Numbered from the stretch's first letter, positions 1-8,409 are shown. The stretch is 64,000 nucleotides of DNA from Oscillospiraceae bacterium (GCA_017465665.1 JAFTVU010000002.1:62001-126000); one strand, 5' to 3'. A program made the numbers and translations. Notes: generated from the sequence alone by a model not told the origin.

Positions 1-259
1 CGTGCTGGTCTCTATGGCAGGCGAGGGCTCGGTGCTTGTGGATGAAAACGGTGAAGTCTATACCTGCGGCGTATGCACGGGAAAGGTGAGAAATTCCGTA
101 GGCGCGGGAGATTCCATGGTAGCAGGCTTTCTTGCAGGATACGATAAGGGCAGCGAGTACGCGCTGAGGCTCGGAACAGCCTGCGGAGGTGCTACGGCGT
201 TCTCTGACGGACTTGCAAAGCGAGAGGATATTGACAGGCTCATTCAGGAGCTTGAATAA
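1..259 (+). CDS. fruK: 1-phosphofructokinase (PfkB family), C-terminal end only
   Basis: The gene enters from the left edge, so only the last 85 or so residues are present. They contain the PfkB-family signature GAGDSMVAGFLAGY, whose aspartate is the catalytic base of this ribokinase-like fold. The enzyme phosphorylates fructose-1-phosphate to fructose-1,6-bisphosphate after PTS uptake. ptsI follows 36 bp downstream on the same strand, which supports 1-phosphofructokinase over other PfkB sugar kinases. Tagatose-6-phosphate kinase is the main alternative, since the specificity region is outside the window. Confidence 0.75.
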   Translation, partial: VLVSMAGEGSVLVDENGEVYTCGVCTGKVRNSVGAGDSMVAGFLAGYDKGSEYALRLGTACGGATAFSDGLAKREDIDRLIQELE

Positions 260-295
260 GATAAAAAACAAAACGGCAACGGGAGGTGTGCTTTA

Positions 296-1969
296 ATGAT
301 CACAATGCAGGGTAAAGGTGTTTCGTGCGGAATAGCTATGGGTACAGTGCGTATACTCACCCGTGACGAGATCAATGTAAAGCGCATCTGTGTTGAAGAT
401 ACTGCGGCAGAGATCAAACGCTACCGCATAGCAAAGGAAAAGGCGCTGGCTCAGCTCAATGAGCTTTATAAGCAGGCACTGAAGGATCTGGGCGAGGAGG
501 ATGCTCTCATCTTCGGTATGCATTGCATGATGCTGGAGGATCCCGATTATAACAACTCTGTTGAGGGTATCATCCGCCGACAGAGCGTCAATGCAGAATA
601 CGCGGTATCTCTGACAACAGAGAACCTGCGCCGCCTTTTTGACGTGATGGAGGATGATTATATCCGTGAGCGTGCGGCGGATGTACAGGATGTATCAAGA
701 CGTGTGCTGAGCTGTCTTACATATCGCGCAGTGGAGAGCCGCCCTGCGGCTGAGGTAAAGGATACTGTTATCTGTGCGGATGATCTTTCGCCCTCTGAAA
801 CGGTACAGCTTGACCGAAATAACGTTATCGCATTCTGTACCGCGAGGGGCTCGGCGACATCGCATACCGCTATCCTTGCCCGTAATATCGGCATACCTGC
901 GGTCACCTGTCTGGGAGATGGTCTGCTTCGGATAAATGATGGCGATGAGATCATCGTAGACGGCGGCAGCGGTATGGTCTATGTCAATCCCGATGAAGTC
1001 ACACGCGCGGCTATGTCTGCAAAGCGCGATGAGGATATCCGCAGAAAGCACCGTCTGCATGCGCTGCGTGACCGTGATAACATAACTCAGGATGGTCACA
1101 GGATCAACATCTATGCGAATATCAGCGGTGTTGAGGATATACCTGCGGCTCTTGAAAACGGAGCAGGCGGAATAGGTCTGCTGAGAAGTGAGTTCCTGTA
1201 TCTTGACAGAAAGGAAGCTCCGTCCGAGGAAGAACAGCTTGAGATATACCGTGCAGCACTGGAAAAAATGAACGGAAAACGTGTTATTATCCGTACACTG
1301 GATATCGGTGCGGATAAGCAGGCGAAGTGCTTCAGGCATGAGCAGGAGGAAAATCCTGCCTTGGGAATACGCGGTATACGCTTCTGCTTTGCACATCCTG
1401 AGATATTCCGCATACAGCTCAGAGCGCTGCTGAGAGCTTCGGTCTACGGAAAGCTTGCCATCATGTTCCCGATGATAAGCTCGCTGGAGGATATCCGTAT
1501 GTCCAAGGCGGTGATGGCTCAGGTGAAGCGCGAGCTTGAACAGCAGGGCATCCCCTACTGCAAGGATGTGGAGATAGGTGTGATGATAGAGACGCCAGGC
1601 TCTGTGCTGATAAGCGATCTGCTGGCACGAGAGGTGGATTTCTTCAGTATAGGCTCCAATGACCTTACTCAGTACACACTTGCTGCGGACAGGCAGAATC
1701 CCTACCTTGAACAGTATTTCAATCCGCGCCATATCGCGCTGCTGAGGATGATACGCATAGCGGCGGATAATGCTCACAGAAATGGTGCCTGGATAGGAAT
1801 ATGCGGAGAGCTTGCCGCGGATACGAGCCTGACAGAAACGTTCCTTGCTATGGGTATAGATGAGCTGTCTGTATCCTCGCCCTCGATACTACCGCTCAGA
1901 GAAAAGGTGATAAGCCTTGATCTCAGTAGAAAGGAACGTATACTTGCCGAGATAGGCACAGGAGTGTAA
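296..1969 (+). CDS. ptsI: Phosphoenolpyruvate-protein phosphotransferase (PTS enzyme I)
   Basis: Cytoplasmic enzyme I of the sugar phosphotransferase system. It takes phosphate from PEP and passes it to HPr. The 557 residues match the family length. The phosphorylated histidine lies in GSATSHTAIL (His190). The C-terminal PEP-binding barrel shows GIGLLRSEFLYL, IIRTLDIGADK and FFSIGSNDLTQY, and the conserved GICGELAAD near the end. The start at 296 has a GGGAGGTG SD about 8 bp upstream; a second ATG nine bases on is possible. It follows fruK in a likely fructose-PTS operon. No clear terminator follows. Confidence 0.95.
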   Translation: MITMQGKGVSCGIAMGTVRILTRDEINVKRICVEDTAAEIKRYRIAKEKALAQLNELYKQALKDLGEEDALIFGMHCMMLEDPDYNNSVEGIIRRQSVNAEYAVSLTTENLRRLFDVMEDDYIRERAADVQDVSRRVLSCLTYRAVESRPAAEVKDTVICADDLSPSETVQLDRNNVIAFCTARGSATSHTAILARNIGIPAVTCLGDGLLRINDGDEIIVDGGSGMVYVNPDEVTRAAMSAKRDEDIRRKHRLHALRDRDNITQDGHRINIYANISGVEDIPAALENGAGGIGLLRSEFLYLDRKEAPSEEEQLEIYRAALEKMNGKRVIIRTLDIGADKQAKCFRHEQEENPALGIRGIRFCFAHPEIFRIQLRALLRASVYGKLAIMFPMISSLEDIRMSKAVMAQVKRELEQQGIPYCKDVEIGVMIETPGSVLISDLLAREVDFFSIGSNDLTQYTLAADRQNPYLEQYFNPRHIALLRMIRIAADNAHRNGAWIGICGELAADTSLTETFLAMGIDELSVSSPSILPLREKVISLDLSRKERILAEIGTGV

Positions 1970-1986
1970 AAGTTTTTGATATTCAC

Positions 1987-2015
1987 TTGACAAAATCGTT
2001 AAAGCGTGCTATACT
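1987..2015 (+). promoter_or_regulatory. Sigma-A promoter of the leuA T-box leader
   Basis: TTGACA at 1987-1992 and TATACT at 2010-2015 are separated by 17 bp. It lies just after ptsI and upstream of a long leader, so it should drive leuA. Confidence 0.8.
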
Positions 2016-2021
2016 GTCATC

Positions 2022-2292
2022 AGAATAGTTGAAATGCGTTGATAGGAAATAAAGCTCTGACGCGATCTTCAGAGAGCCGCCGTGTGGTGCGAGGCGGTGA
2101 CGCGGCTTTGCCATAGCTCCTCCTTGAGCAGGACTGCTGAACGTTTTCCAGTAGGTGGTCTCGGGTCCTCCCGTTACAGAGGGGCACATTGATGGATGTG
2201 TATGAGTGGGCGGATATTATATCTGCCAATGAGAGTGGTACCGTGGAGTTTACAGCTTCATCTCTTTATGAGATGGAGCTGTTTTTGTTTTT
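2022..2292 (+). promoter_or_regulatory. T-box leader (probably tRNA-Leu) controlling leuA
   Basis: The leader has a stem I region with the distal TGGTGCGAGG loop, a stem III segment ending CCCGTTACAG, and the T-box AGAGTGGTACCGTGG at 2232-2246. A terminator follows: ACAGCTTCATCTC (2252-2264) pairs with 2270-2282, then two T-runs. Uncharged tRNA should stabilise the antiterminator and let leuA be transcribed. The TGGT bulge (2236-2239) fits a tRNA with discriminator A, as in tRNA-Leu. Candidate specifier codons are CTC at 2117-2119 or CTT at 2123-2125; I cannot fix which without folding. The whole 400-bp gap before leuA is this leader. Confidence 0.88.
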
Positions 2293-2368
2293 ATGGTAAC
2301 CATTTTTGATATCGCAGCTTCAACAGTTCTGTATAATTCTGATTTCACTGAAGAAAGGAACAAATGAC

Positions 2369-4030
2369 ATGAAACTGAAGAACAAGTATGAAAGAAGATA
2401 CTTTATGCCCCCTTTTCCCTGTATGGACTGGGCGCAGAAAGAATATGTGGATAAGGCACCCATGTGGTGCAGTGTTGACCTGCGCGATGGCAACCAGGCG
2501 CTGATAATCCCTATGAGCCTTGAGGAAAAGCTGGAATTCTTCCGTTATCTTGTGAGAGTCGGCTTCAAGGAGATAGAGATCGGCTTTCCTGCTGCGTCGG
2601 ATACCGAGTACGAATTCTGCCGCGCGCTGATAGAGCGTAACCTCATCCCCGATGATGTAGCGGTACAGGTGCTGACCCAGAGCCGTGAGCATATTATCGA
2701 AAAGACATTCAAGGCGCTTGAGGGCTGCAAGAATGCCATAGTGCATCTGTATAATTCCACCTCCGTTGCTCAGCGTGAGCAGGTTTTCAGAAAGAGCAAG
2801 GAGGAGATAATCGAAATCGCAGTGACAGGTGCAAAGATGCTCAATGAATACAAGGCGAAGACAAATGGTAACTTCCGCTTTGAGTATTCACCTGAAAGCT
2901 TCACGGGTACAGAGCCTGAGTTTGCTATGGAGATATGTAATAAGGTCATCGATATCTGGCAGCCTACACCTGATAATAAGGTGATAATAAATCTTCCTGT
3001 AACCGTTGCGGAATCCATGTCGCATGTCTACGCGCAGCAGGTAGAGTATATGTGCAAGACACTGCACAGCCGCGAGAATGTAATAGTTTCGCTGCATCCT
3101 CATGACGACAGAGGCTGTGCCGTTGCGGATACCGAGCTTGGTCTGCTGGCAGGCGCTGACAGAGTAGAGGGAACACTGTTCGGAAACGGTGAGCGCACAG
3201 GTAATGTGGATATCATCACACTGGCACTGAATATGTATTCCCACGGTGTTGAGCCGAATCTGGATTTCACCGATCTGCCTGAGATAACCGAGGTATATGA
3301 GCGCCTCACAAGAATGCACGTTTATGAGAGAATGCCGTACAGCGGCCGTCTGGTATTTGCGGCGTTCAGCGGTTCGCATCAGGACGCTATCGCAAAGGGT
3401 ATGAGATGGCGCAGCGAGACGAATTCCGAGACGTGGAACGTGCCATATCTGCCTATAGATCCCCGTGACCTCGGCAGAGAGTATGAGGGTGATGTCATCC
3501 GTATCAACAGCCAGTCGGGCAAGGGTGGTATCGGATATCTTATGGAGCAGAATTACGGTATCTCCATGCCCACAAAGATGCGTGAGCATTTCGGCTACAT
3601 GGTCAAGGGTGTTTCGGATAAGGCTCATAAGGAGCTCATGCCCAGTGAGGTCTATAAGATCTTCGAGGATAATTACCTTAACCTTGATGGAAATATCAAA
3701 TTCATCAGCGCTCACTATACTCAGGGCGAGCTGATATCCGCAGTAGTAAAGGTAGCGGTAAACGGCGGCGAGCGCACGTTCAACGGCTGCGGTAACGGTC
3801 GTCTGGATGCGGTATCTGATGCGCTCAAGAACGGTCTGGGTCTGGATTATACCATCGCGAACTTCTCACAGAACGCTATGGAGCAGTCTTCTAAATCCAA
3901 GGCGGCTTCGTATGTGGGAGTTACCTGTCCCGATGGCAGCATAAGCTGGGGCGCGGGTATCCATACGGATATCATCGTTTCCTCTGTGCTGGCTCTTATC
4001 TCGGCTATCGATAATTCGGGCATGATCTGA
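2369..4030 (+). CDS. leuA: 2-isopropylmalate synthase, long LeuA2-type
   Basis: First committed step of leucine synthesis: acetyl-CoA plus 2-oxoisovalerate to 2-isopropylmalate. The protein has 553 residues from ATG 2369. I prefer this to the upstream TTG at 2306 because AGAAAGGAA sits 8 bp before it. The catalytic barrel shows CSVDLRDGNQAL near the N-terminus (metal-binding Asp), SLHPHDDRGCA and GNGERTGNVDI. Length, the PYLPIDPRDLGR segment and the C-terminal regulatory domain (roughly the last 130 residues) match the type found in yeast and many actinobacteria. It stands alone behind a T-box; leuBCD are not in this window. Confidence 0.95.
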   Translation: MKLKNKYERRYFMPPFPCMDWAQKEYVDKAPMWCSVDLRDGNQALIIPMSLEEKLEFFRYLVRVGFKEIEIGFPAASDTEYEFCRALIERNLIPDDVAVQVLTQSREHIIEKTFKALEGCKNAIVHLYNSTSVAQREQVFRKSKEEIIEIAVTGAKMLNEYKAKTNGNFRFEYSPESFTGTEPEFAMEICNKVIDIWQPTPDNKVIINLPVTVAESMSHVYAQQVEYMCKTLHSRENVIVSLHPHDDRGCAVADTELGLLAGADRVEGTLFGNGERTGNVDIITLALNMYSHGVEPNLDFTDLPEITEVYERLTRMHVYERMPYSGRLVFAAFSGSHQDAIAKGMRWRSETNSETWNVPYLPIDPRDLGREYEGDVIRINSQSGKGGIGYLMEQNYGISMPTKMREHFGYMVKGVSDKAHKELMPSEVYKIFEDNYLNLDGNIKFISAHYTQGELISAVVKVAVNGGERTFNGCGNGRLDAVSDALKNGLGLDYTIANFSQNAMEQSSKSKAASYVGVTCPDGSISWGAGIHTDIIVSSVLALISAIDNSGMI

Positions 4031-4085
4031 AATAGCTTTGTGAGAGCTGTTGGTGCATCAGATACGGCGGATGAAAATATACATC

Positions 4086-4114
4086 GGAGCGGGTGAGATG
4101 ACCCGCTCCGTTTT
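4086..4114 (+). terminator. Terminator after leuA
   Basis: GGAGCGGGT (4086-4094) pairs with ACCCGCTCC (4101-4109) and is followed by GTTTT. Confidence 0.8.
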
Positions 4115-4148
4115 ATTGGGGCAGCTGTAACTTTTTTCAAGAAAAGTG

Positions 4149-4177
4149 TTGAAAAATCCGAAAAAGTATGCTATAAT
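4149..4177 (+). promoter_or_regulatory. Sigma-A promoter of nrdR
   Basis: TTGAAA (4149-4154) and TATAAT (4172-4177) with 17 bp between them. The NrdR box begins at the last base of the -10. Confidence 0.8.
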
Positions 4178-4192
4178 CACTATATATAGTGT
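4177..4192 (+). promoter_or_regulatory. NrdR box overlapping the nrdR transcription start
   Basis: The 14-bp perfect palindrome CACTATATATAGTG occupies 4178-4191. Read over 16 bases (4177-4192), it matches the published NrdR-box consensus acaCwAtATaTwGtgt at every position but the first. It directly follows the -10 element, so bound NrdR would cover the start of transcription. I see only one box. NrdR boxes upstream of nrd operons usually come in pairs. Confidence 0.75.
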
Positions 4193-4276
4193 CGGCAACA
4201 GTTGTATGTGCCAAGCGGTGCGTTCCTGTGCGGCTATATCAAGCAACGTGATAAATTGTGGAAAGAGAGTATCATT

Positions 4277-4729
4277 ATGAAATGTCCGGAATGCAGCTGT
4301 GAGGAAAGCAAGGTAATAGACTCCCGTCCTACCGAAAATAAGGTGCGCCGCCGCCGTGAATGTATACAGTGCGGTTTTCGCTTCACTACTTATGAAATAG
4401 TTGAAGAAGTGCCGCTTATGGTGCTGAAGAAAGATAACTCTATTGAGCCGTTTGACAGGGAAAAGCTTGTGGAAAGACTCTGCCGTGCAACGGTAAAGCG
4501 TCCCGTATCTCTGGATACCATTGAGAACATGGTGGAGGATATCGCAGCTGAGCTGAAGAACTCCCTGCAGCGCGAGGTGACTTCGGATAAGATCGGTGAG
4601 CTGGTGCTCCATAAGCTGAAAAATATCGATCATGTGGCATATATCAGATTTGCATCGGTATACCGTGATTTCAACGATGTGGACAGCTTCATGAAAGTCA
4701 TTTCCGAGCTTACTGAGGATAATAAGTAA
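4277..4729 (+). CDS. nrdR: Transcriptional repressor NrdR
   Basis: ATP/dATP-sensing repressor of ribonucleotide reductase genes. The protein has 150 residues, the normal length. It starts MKCPECSC and has a zinc finger with Cys3, Cys6 and a second pair near residues 29 and 32, with the basic run VRRRR between them. An ATP-cone follows (KKDNSIEPFDREKL onward). I chose ATG 4277 because the family always begins with MxCPxC and GAAAGAGAG lies upstream; the open frame extends further 5'. A palindrome matching the NrdR box lies in its own promoter, suggesting autoregulation. No nrd genes are in the window. Confidence 0.95.
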   Translation: MKCPECSCEESKVIDSRPTENKVRRRRECIQCGFRFTTYEIVEEVPLMVLKKDNSIEPFDREKLVERLCRATVKRPVSLDTIENMVEDIAAELKNSLQREVTSDKIGELVLHKLKNIDHVAYIRFASVYRDFNDVDSFMKVISELTEDNK

Positions 4730-4735
4730 AATACA

Positions 4736-4759
4736 AAGCCCGAGTTTTCGGGCTTTTTT
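4736..4759 (+). terminator. Terminator after nrdR
   Basis: AAGCCCGA (4736-4743) pairs with TCGGGCTT (4748-4755), within a run of six T. The remaining gap to cmk (4760-5027) holds the cmk promoter and no gene that I can see. Confidence 0.85.
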
Positions 4760-4906
4760 GTCTTTTGCGGTGATATTTTAATGCTTTTTGTAACATTCAT
4801 CTTATGCCATAGGAAGTGATTTCTATAAATTTACAGCAAAATCACCAATTTGTACGGTAAGTAATCGGAGAAAACGTGAAATTTCAGTGAAAACGTAAAA
4901 AAGTTC

Positions 4907-4935
4907 TTGCAATTTCATTTTGTATATGCTATAAT
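4907..4935 (+). promoter_or_regulatory. Sigma-A promoter of the cmk-plsC-ispH/rpsA operon
   Basis: TTGCAA (4907-4912) and TATAAT (4930-4935) with a 17-bp spacer. Two direct copies of GAAAACGT (4870-4877 and 4889-4896) lie just upstream of the -35. Confidence 0.75.
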
Positions 4936-5027
4936 AATTTGTGTAGTTGTAAAGGGGGAATTATACCCTTTAGCAAATTTTACACCAAAATACGGGCGGT
5001 CCTATCGCCTATGTTCGGAGCTATGAT

Positions 5028-5699
5028 ATGACATCTTTTGTTTCTGTTGCCATTGATGGTCCTGTCGGCGCAGGTAAGAGCAGTATCGCAAGGAATGCCG
5101 CTAAAAAGCTAGGATTTATTTATGTTGATACAGGTGCGCTGTACCGTGCGGTGGGTCTGTATTGTCACAGAAACGGTGTGGATATGAAGAATAACGCGGC
5201 CGTTACAGCGGTTCTCAGCGAGATACAGCCTGAGATTCGTCTTATCGACGGCACACAGCATATCTATCTCAACAAGGAAGATGTTTCCGAGGAGATCCGC
5301 CTGCCTGAGATATCGATGGCGGCCTCCGCAGTTTCCGCAGTGCCTGAGGTAAGGGCTTCTCTGCTGGAGCTTCAGCGTAATATGGCTAAGACGAACAATG
5401 TTATCATGGACGGCAGAGATATAGGAACAGTGGTGCTTCCCGATGCCACAGTGAAGATATTCCTCACCGCCGCTCCTGAAATACGCGCAAAGCGCCGCTA
5501 TGACGAGCTTATCGCAAAGGGGGTTGAGACAACCTTTGAAGAAGTTCTGGCGGATCTTAACCAGCGTGATTATAATGATTCCCACCGCGCCACCGCTCCC
5601 TTGAAGCAGGCGGAGGACGCTGTTCTGGCAGATACCTCGGGACTTGATTTCGAGCAGTCCTGTGAACTTATCTGCAATATAATAAAGGAGAAGCTGTAA
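5028..5699 (+). CDS. cmk: Cytidylate kinase
   Basis: Phosphorylates CMP and dCMP with ATP. The protein has 223 residues, typical for bacteria. The P-loop GPVGAGKS is at residues 11-18. MDGRDIGTVVLPDA carries the nucleotide-binding Asp/Arg, and the lid region is KRRYDEL. The start has GGAG upstream. Its stop overlaps the start of plsC by one base (TAATG), indicating translational coupling. The order cmk-plsC-ispH/rpsA is a conserved Clostridium-class operon in which cmk sits near ribosomal protein S1. Confidence 0.95.
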   Translation: MTSFVSVAIDGPVGAGKSSIARNAAKKLGFIYVDTGALYRAVGLYCHRNGVDMKNNAAVTAVLSEIQPEIRLIDGTQHIYLNKEDVSEEIRLPEISMAASAVSAVPEVRASLLELQRNMAKTNNVIMDGRDIGTVVLPDATVKIFLTAAPEIRAKRRYDELIAKGVETTFEEVLADLNQRDYNDSHRATAPLKQAEDAVLADTSGLDFEQSCELICNIIKEKL

Positions 5700-6307
5700 T
5701 GTTTTATTCGTTTCTCCGCAATCTGTGCCGTATATTCTACATTATCGTTTACAGGATAACGGTGATAGGCGAGGAGAACATCCCGAAAGAAAAAGGCGGC
5801 TACATAATTGCTTCAAATCATGTTTCAAATAACGATCCGCCCGTTGTGGGCATCACGTTCAAGGGAAAATACACTTTCATGGCGAAAGAGGAGCTGTTCC
5901 ATAAAAACCCGATCTTCACCTGGCTTATCACAAAGCTTGGAGCATTTCCTGTGAAGAGGGGCGCAAAGGATGGCGCTCAGGCGATACAGAAAGCGCTGGA
6001 AAGTCTCAAGAACGGACGAATCTTCGTTATCTTCCCTGAGGGTACCCGCTCCAAGGATGGAGAGCTGGGCAGAGCCAAGAGCGGTGTAACGCTTGTGGCG
6101 GCGCAGGCAAAGGTGCCTGTGGTTCCTGTGTTCATCAAGTATGGCAGAAAGAAGTTCCGCCGTGAGATACAGATATCCATCGGTGAGAGGATCCCTGCTG
6201 AGTGCTTCGATGTGGATATTGAGGACAGAAAGATGCTCAAGCAGGTAAGCGCTACCATTATGGACGAGATCGCAAAGCTCAAGGAGAAGGCTCCCGATGT
6301 TGATTGA
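5699..6307 (+). CDS. plsC: 1-acyl-sn-glycerol-3-phosphate acyltransferase
   Basis: Adds the second acyl chain in phosphatidic acid synthesis at the membrane. The 202-residue protein has the HX4D motif (His41 to Asp46 in NHVSNNDP) and the substrate-binding FPEGTRSKDG motif. An N-terminal hydrophobic stretch (LCRIFYIIVYRITVIG) should associate with the membrane. It overlaps cmk by one base upstream and ispH by 11 bases downstream, so the three are likely translated together. Confidence 0.9.
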   Translation: MFYSFLRNLCRIFYIIVYRITVIGEENIPKEKGGYIIASNHVSNNDPPVVGITFKGKYTFMAKEELFHKNPIFTWLITKLGAFPVKRGAKDGAQAIQKALESLKNGRIFVIFPEGTRSKDGELGRAKSGVTLVAAQAKVPVVPVFIKYGRKKFRREIQISIGERIPAECFDVDIEDRKMLKQVSATIMDEIAKLKEKAPDVD

Positions 6308-8258
6308 GATCGCTGAAAAGTCAGGCTTCTGCTTTGGCGTTGAAAGAGCGATAAGGCTGACGGAAGAGGCTGCTGAGAAGTATGGCGAGCTGTACACGCT
6401 CGGGCCGCTCATCCATAATAAAAAAGTTACAGACTCCCTTGAAAATAAGGGGATTAAGATAGCCGAGGAGATATCCGACGCGGCAGGAAAGCCGCTGGTG
6501 ATACGCTCTCACGGTGTTACCGAGGACATTGAAGAAGCCGCGCAGGCAGCATGCTCCGTCTGCATCGATGCGACCTGTCCTTTCGTAAAGAAGATACACA
6601 ATATAGTTTCGGAGCAGCCTGAGGATTCGGCGGTCATTATCCTTGGAGATAAAGATCATCCCGAAGTAATCGGCATAAAGGGTCATGCACATTGTAAAGC
6701 CTTTGTCTGTGCTGATATGGCGGAGATAAATGCGCTTTTTGAAAGCGGTGCATTGAGTCGGGACGAGGATGTGGCTCTCGTTATTCAGACGACCTTCGAC
6801 CGCGGCAGGTTTCTTGAATATTCGCAGGATATACGAGAAAACTATGACCGTGTAAAAATATATGACACGATCTGCAATGCGACTTCAGAGCGCCAGAAAA
6901 ACGCCGAGGAGCTTGCAGAAAGAGCTGCGCTGATGATCGTTGTCGGAGGAAAAAGCAGCTCAAATACAGGGAAGCTCGCGGAAATTTGCGCGCGGCACTG
7001 CACTACCGTGTTCGTGGAGGACGCCGGTCAGCTTTCCAAGCAGCTCTTAAAAGGACTGCACTCCGATAGTATTATCGGAATAACGGCAGGGGCATCAACT
7101 CCCGCCTATACTATAAAGGAGGTTCATGATAAAATGAACGAAGAAATCAAAACCACTATCGAAAATGAGGAGGACTTCGCTGCTCTGCTCGACCAGTCTT
7201 TTAGAAGAGTATATACCAACAACAGAGTTAAAGCTACAGTTGTAGGCATCAACAAGAACGAAGCAGTTGTTGACCTCGGCATCAAGCAGACGGGTTACAT
7301 ACCCCTCGATGAGCTGACAAACGATCCCAACGCTACTGTTGGTGATATCGTTAAGATCGGCGATGAGATCGAAGCTATCGTAACCAAGGTTGATGACTCC
7401 AACGGTGTTATCTTCCTCTCCAAGAAGAAGGTTGACTCCGCTCTCGGCATGGAGAAGATCGCAGCTTCCAAGGAAGCAAACGAGACTCTTGAGGGCGTTG
7501 TTACAGCAGCAGTTAAGGGTGGCGTTATCGTTATCACAAACGGCACACGCGTATTCATCCCCGCTTCTCAGACAGGTGTTCCCCGCAGCGGCAAGCTGGA
7601 GGATCTCGTAAAGAAGACTGTTCAGTTCAAGGTTATCGAGATCAACGAGCAGCGCGGCAGAGTTGTTGGCTCCATCAGACAGGCTAACAAGGAAGTTCGC
7701 GACGCTGAAAAGGCTAAGTTCTGGGAGTCTATCGAGGTTGGCCAGAAGTTCGAGGGCGAGGTTCGCTCCATTGAGGATTACGGCGTATTCGTAGACATCG
7801 GCGCTGTTGACGGTCTGGTTCGTACTTCCGAGCTGACATGGAACAGAGTTGGTCACCCCAAGGATATCGTTAAGGAAGGCGATAAGATCACTGTTATCGT
7901 TAAGTCCTTTGATCCTGAGAAGAAGAGAGTTTCTCTCTCCGCTAAGGATCCCGATGAGAATCCCTGGACCAAGTTCGTTGCTGACTACGCAGTTGATGAT
8001 GTTATCAAGGCAACTGTTGTAAGCATCACAGAGTTCGGTGCATTCGCACAGATCATCCCCGGTGTTGACGGTCTGATCCACATCTCCCAGATCTCCACAG
8101 AGAGAGTTACCAACATTGCAAGCGTGCTCGCAGTTGGTCAGGAGGTTGAGGTTAAGATCATCGATATCGATACCGATAAGTCCAGAGTTTCTCTCTCCAT
8201 CAAGGCTCTGATGGAGGATGCTGCTCCCGCTGAGGAAGCTGCTGAGGACGCTGAGTAA
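6297..8258 (+). CDS. ispH-rpsA: IspH (HMBPP reductase) fused to ribosomal protein S1-like domains
   Basis: Bifunctional 653-residue protein. Residues 1 to about 279 are IspH, the last enzyme of the MEP isoprenoid pathway. Its three [4Fe-4S] cysteines are Cys12 (GFCFGV), Cys94 (DATCPF) and Cys193 (CNATSERQ). Four S1 RNA-binding domains follow at about 310-378, 395-460, 481-550 and 565-640, as in Gram-positive S1 proteins. This fusion is known in Clostridia. At the joint, an in-frame ATG (7134, Met280) has AAAGGAGG 11 bp upstream, so a free S1 protein may also be made. Codon use changes at the joint: the S1 half is dominated by GTT, ATC, AAG and CTC, as in highly expressed genes. Confidence 0.95.
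   Translation: MLIEIAEKSGFCFGVERAIRLTEEAAEKYGELYTLGPLIHNKKVTDSLENKGIKIAEEISDAAGKPLVIRSHGVTEDIEEAAQAACSVCIDATCPFVKKIHNIVSEQPEDSAVIILGDKDHPEVIGIKGHAHCKAFVCADMAEINALFESGALSRDEDVALVIQTTFDRGRFLEYSQDIRENYDRVKIYDTICNATSERQKNAEELAERAALMIVVGGKSSSNTGKLAEICARHCTTVFVEDAGQLSKQLLKGLHSDSIIGITAGASTPAYTIKEVHDKMNEEIKTTIENEEDFAALLDQSFRRVYTNNRVKATVVGINKNEAVVDLGIKQTGYIPLDELTNDPNATVGDIVKIGDEIEAIVTKVDDSNGVIFLSKKKVDSALGMEKIAASKEANETLEGVVTAAVKGGVIVITNGTRVFIPASQTGVPRSGKLEDLVKKTVQFKVIEINEQRGRVVGSIRQANKEVRDAEKAKFWESIEVGQKFEGEVRSIEDYGVFVDIGAVDGLVRTSELTWNRVGHPKDIVKEGDKITVIVKSFDPEKKRVSLSAKDPDENPWTKFVADYAVDDVIKATVVSITEFGAFAQIIPGVDGLIHISQISTERVTNIASVLAVGQEVEVKIIDIDTDKSRVSLSIKALMEDAAPAEEAAEDAE
7115..7136 (+). promoter_or_regulatory. 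Internal SD and start codon inside ispH-rpsA
   Basis: AAAGGAGG at 7115-7122 is a near-perfect SD. The in-frame ATG at 7134-7136 begins MNEEIKTTIENEEDF, which reads like a natural S1 N-terminus. A small hairpin (TCCGATA 7062-7068 with TATCGGA 7073-7079) lies about 36 bp upstream. An out-of-frame ATG at 7126 is also within reach of the SD but quickly meets a stop. Confidence 0.6.
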
Positions 8259-8281
8259 TTCTGCACATTAGCTGAATAACG

Positions 8282-8321
8282 TCCGCCGCACAGGGTATAA
8301 GCTCGGTGCGGCGGATTTTTT
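8282..8321 (+). terminator. Terminator after ispH-rpsA
   Basis: TCCGCCGCAC (8282-8291) pairs with GTGCGGCGGA (8306-8315), followed by six T. Confidence 0.85.
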
Positions 8322-8341
8322 ATATTGTATGATAAAAACGC

Positions 8342-8370
8342 TTGAACTTGCAGTAAAAATATGCTACAAT
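8342..8370 (+). promoter_or_regulatory. Sigma-A promoter of the alpha-galactosidase gene
   Basis: TTGAAC (8342-8347) and TACAAT (8365-8370), 17-bp spacer, 40 bp before the start codon. Confidence 0.65.
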
Positions 8371-8409
8371 TAAAATACAAAAATCTGCAATCAGAAAGGA
8401 CACCGTAAG

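Noticed and set aside
2306-2368. TTG start extending leuA by 21 residues
   Set aside because: No SD precedes it and the added residues are unlike any LeuA; ATG 2369 has a good SD.
7095-8081. 328-residue frame antisense to the S1 domains
   Set aside because: Produced by the heavy GTT/ATC/AAG bias of the S1 region; nothing supports translation.
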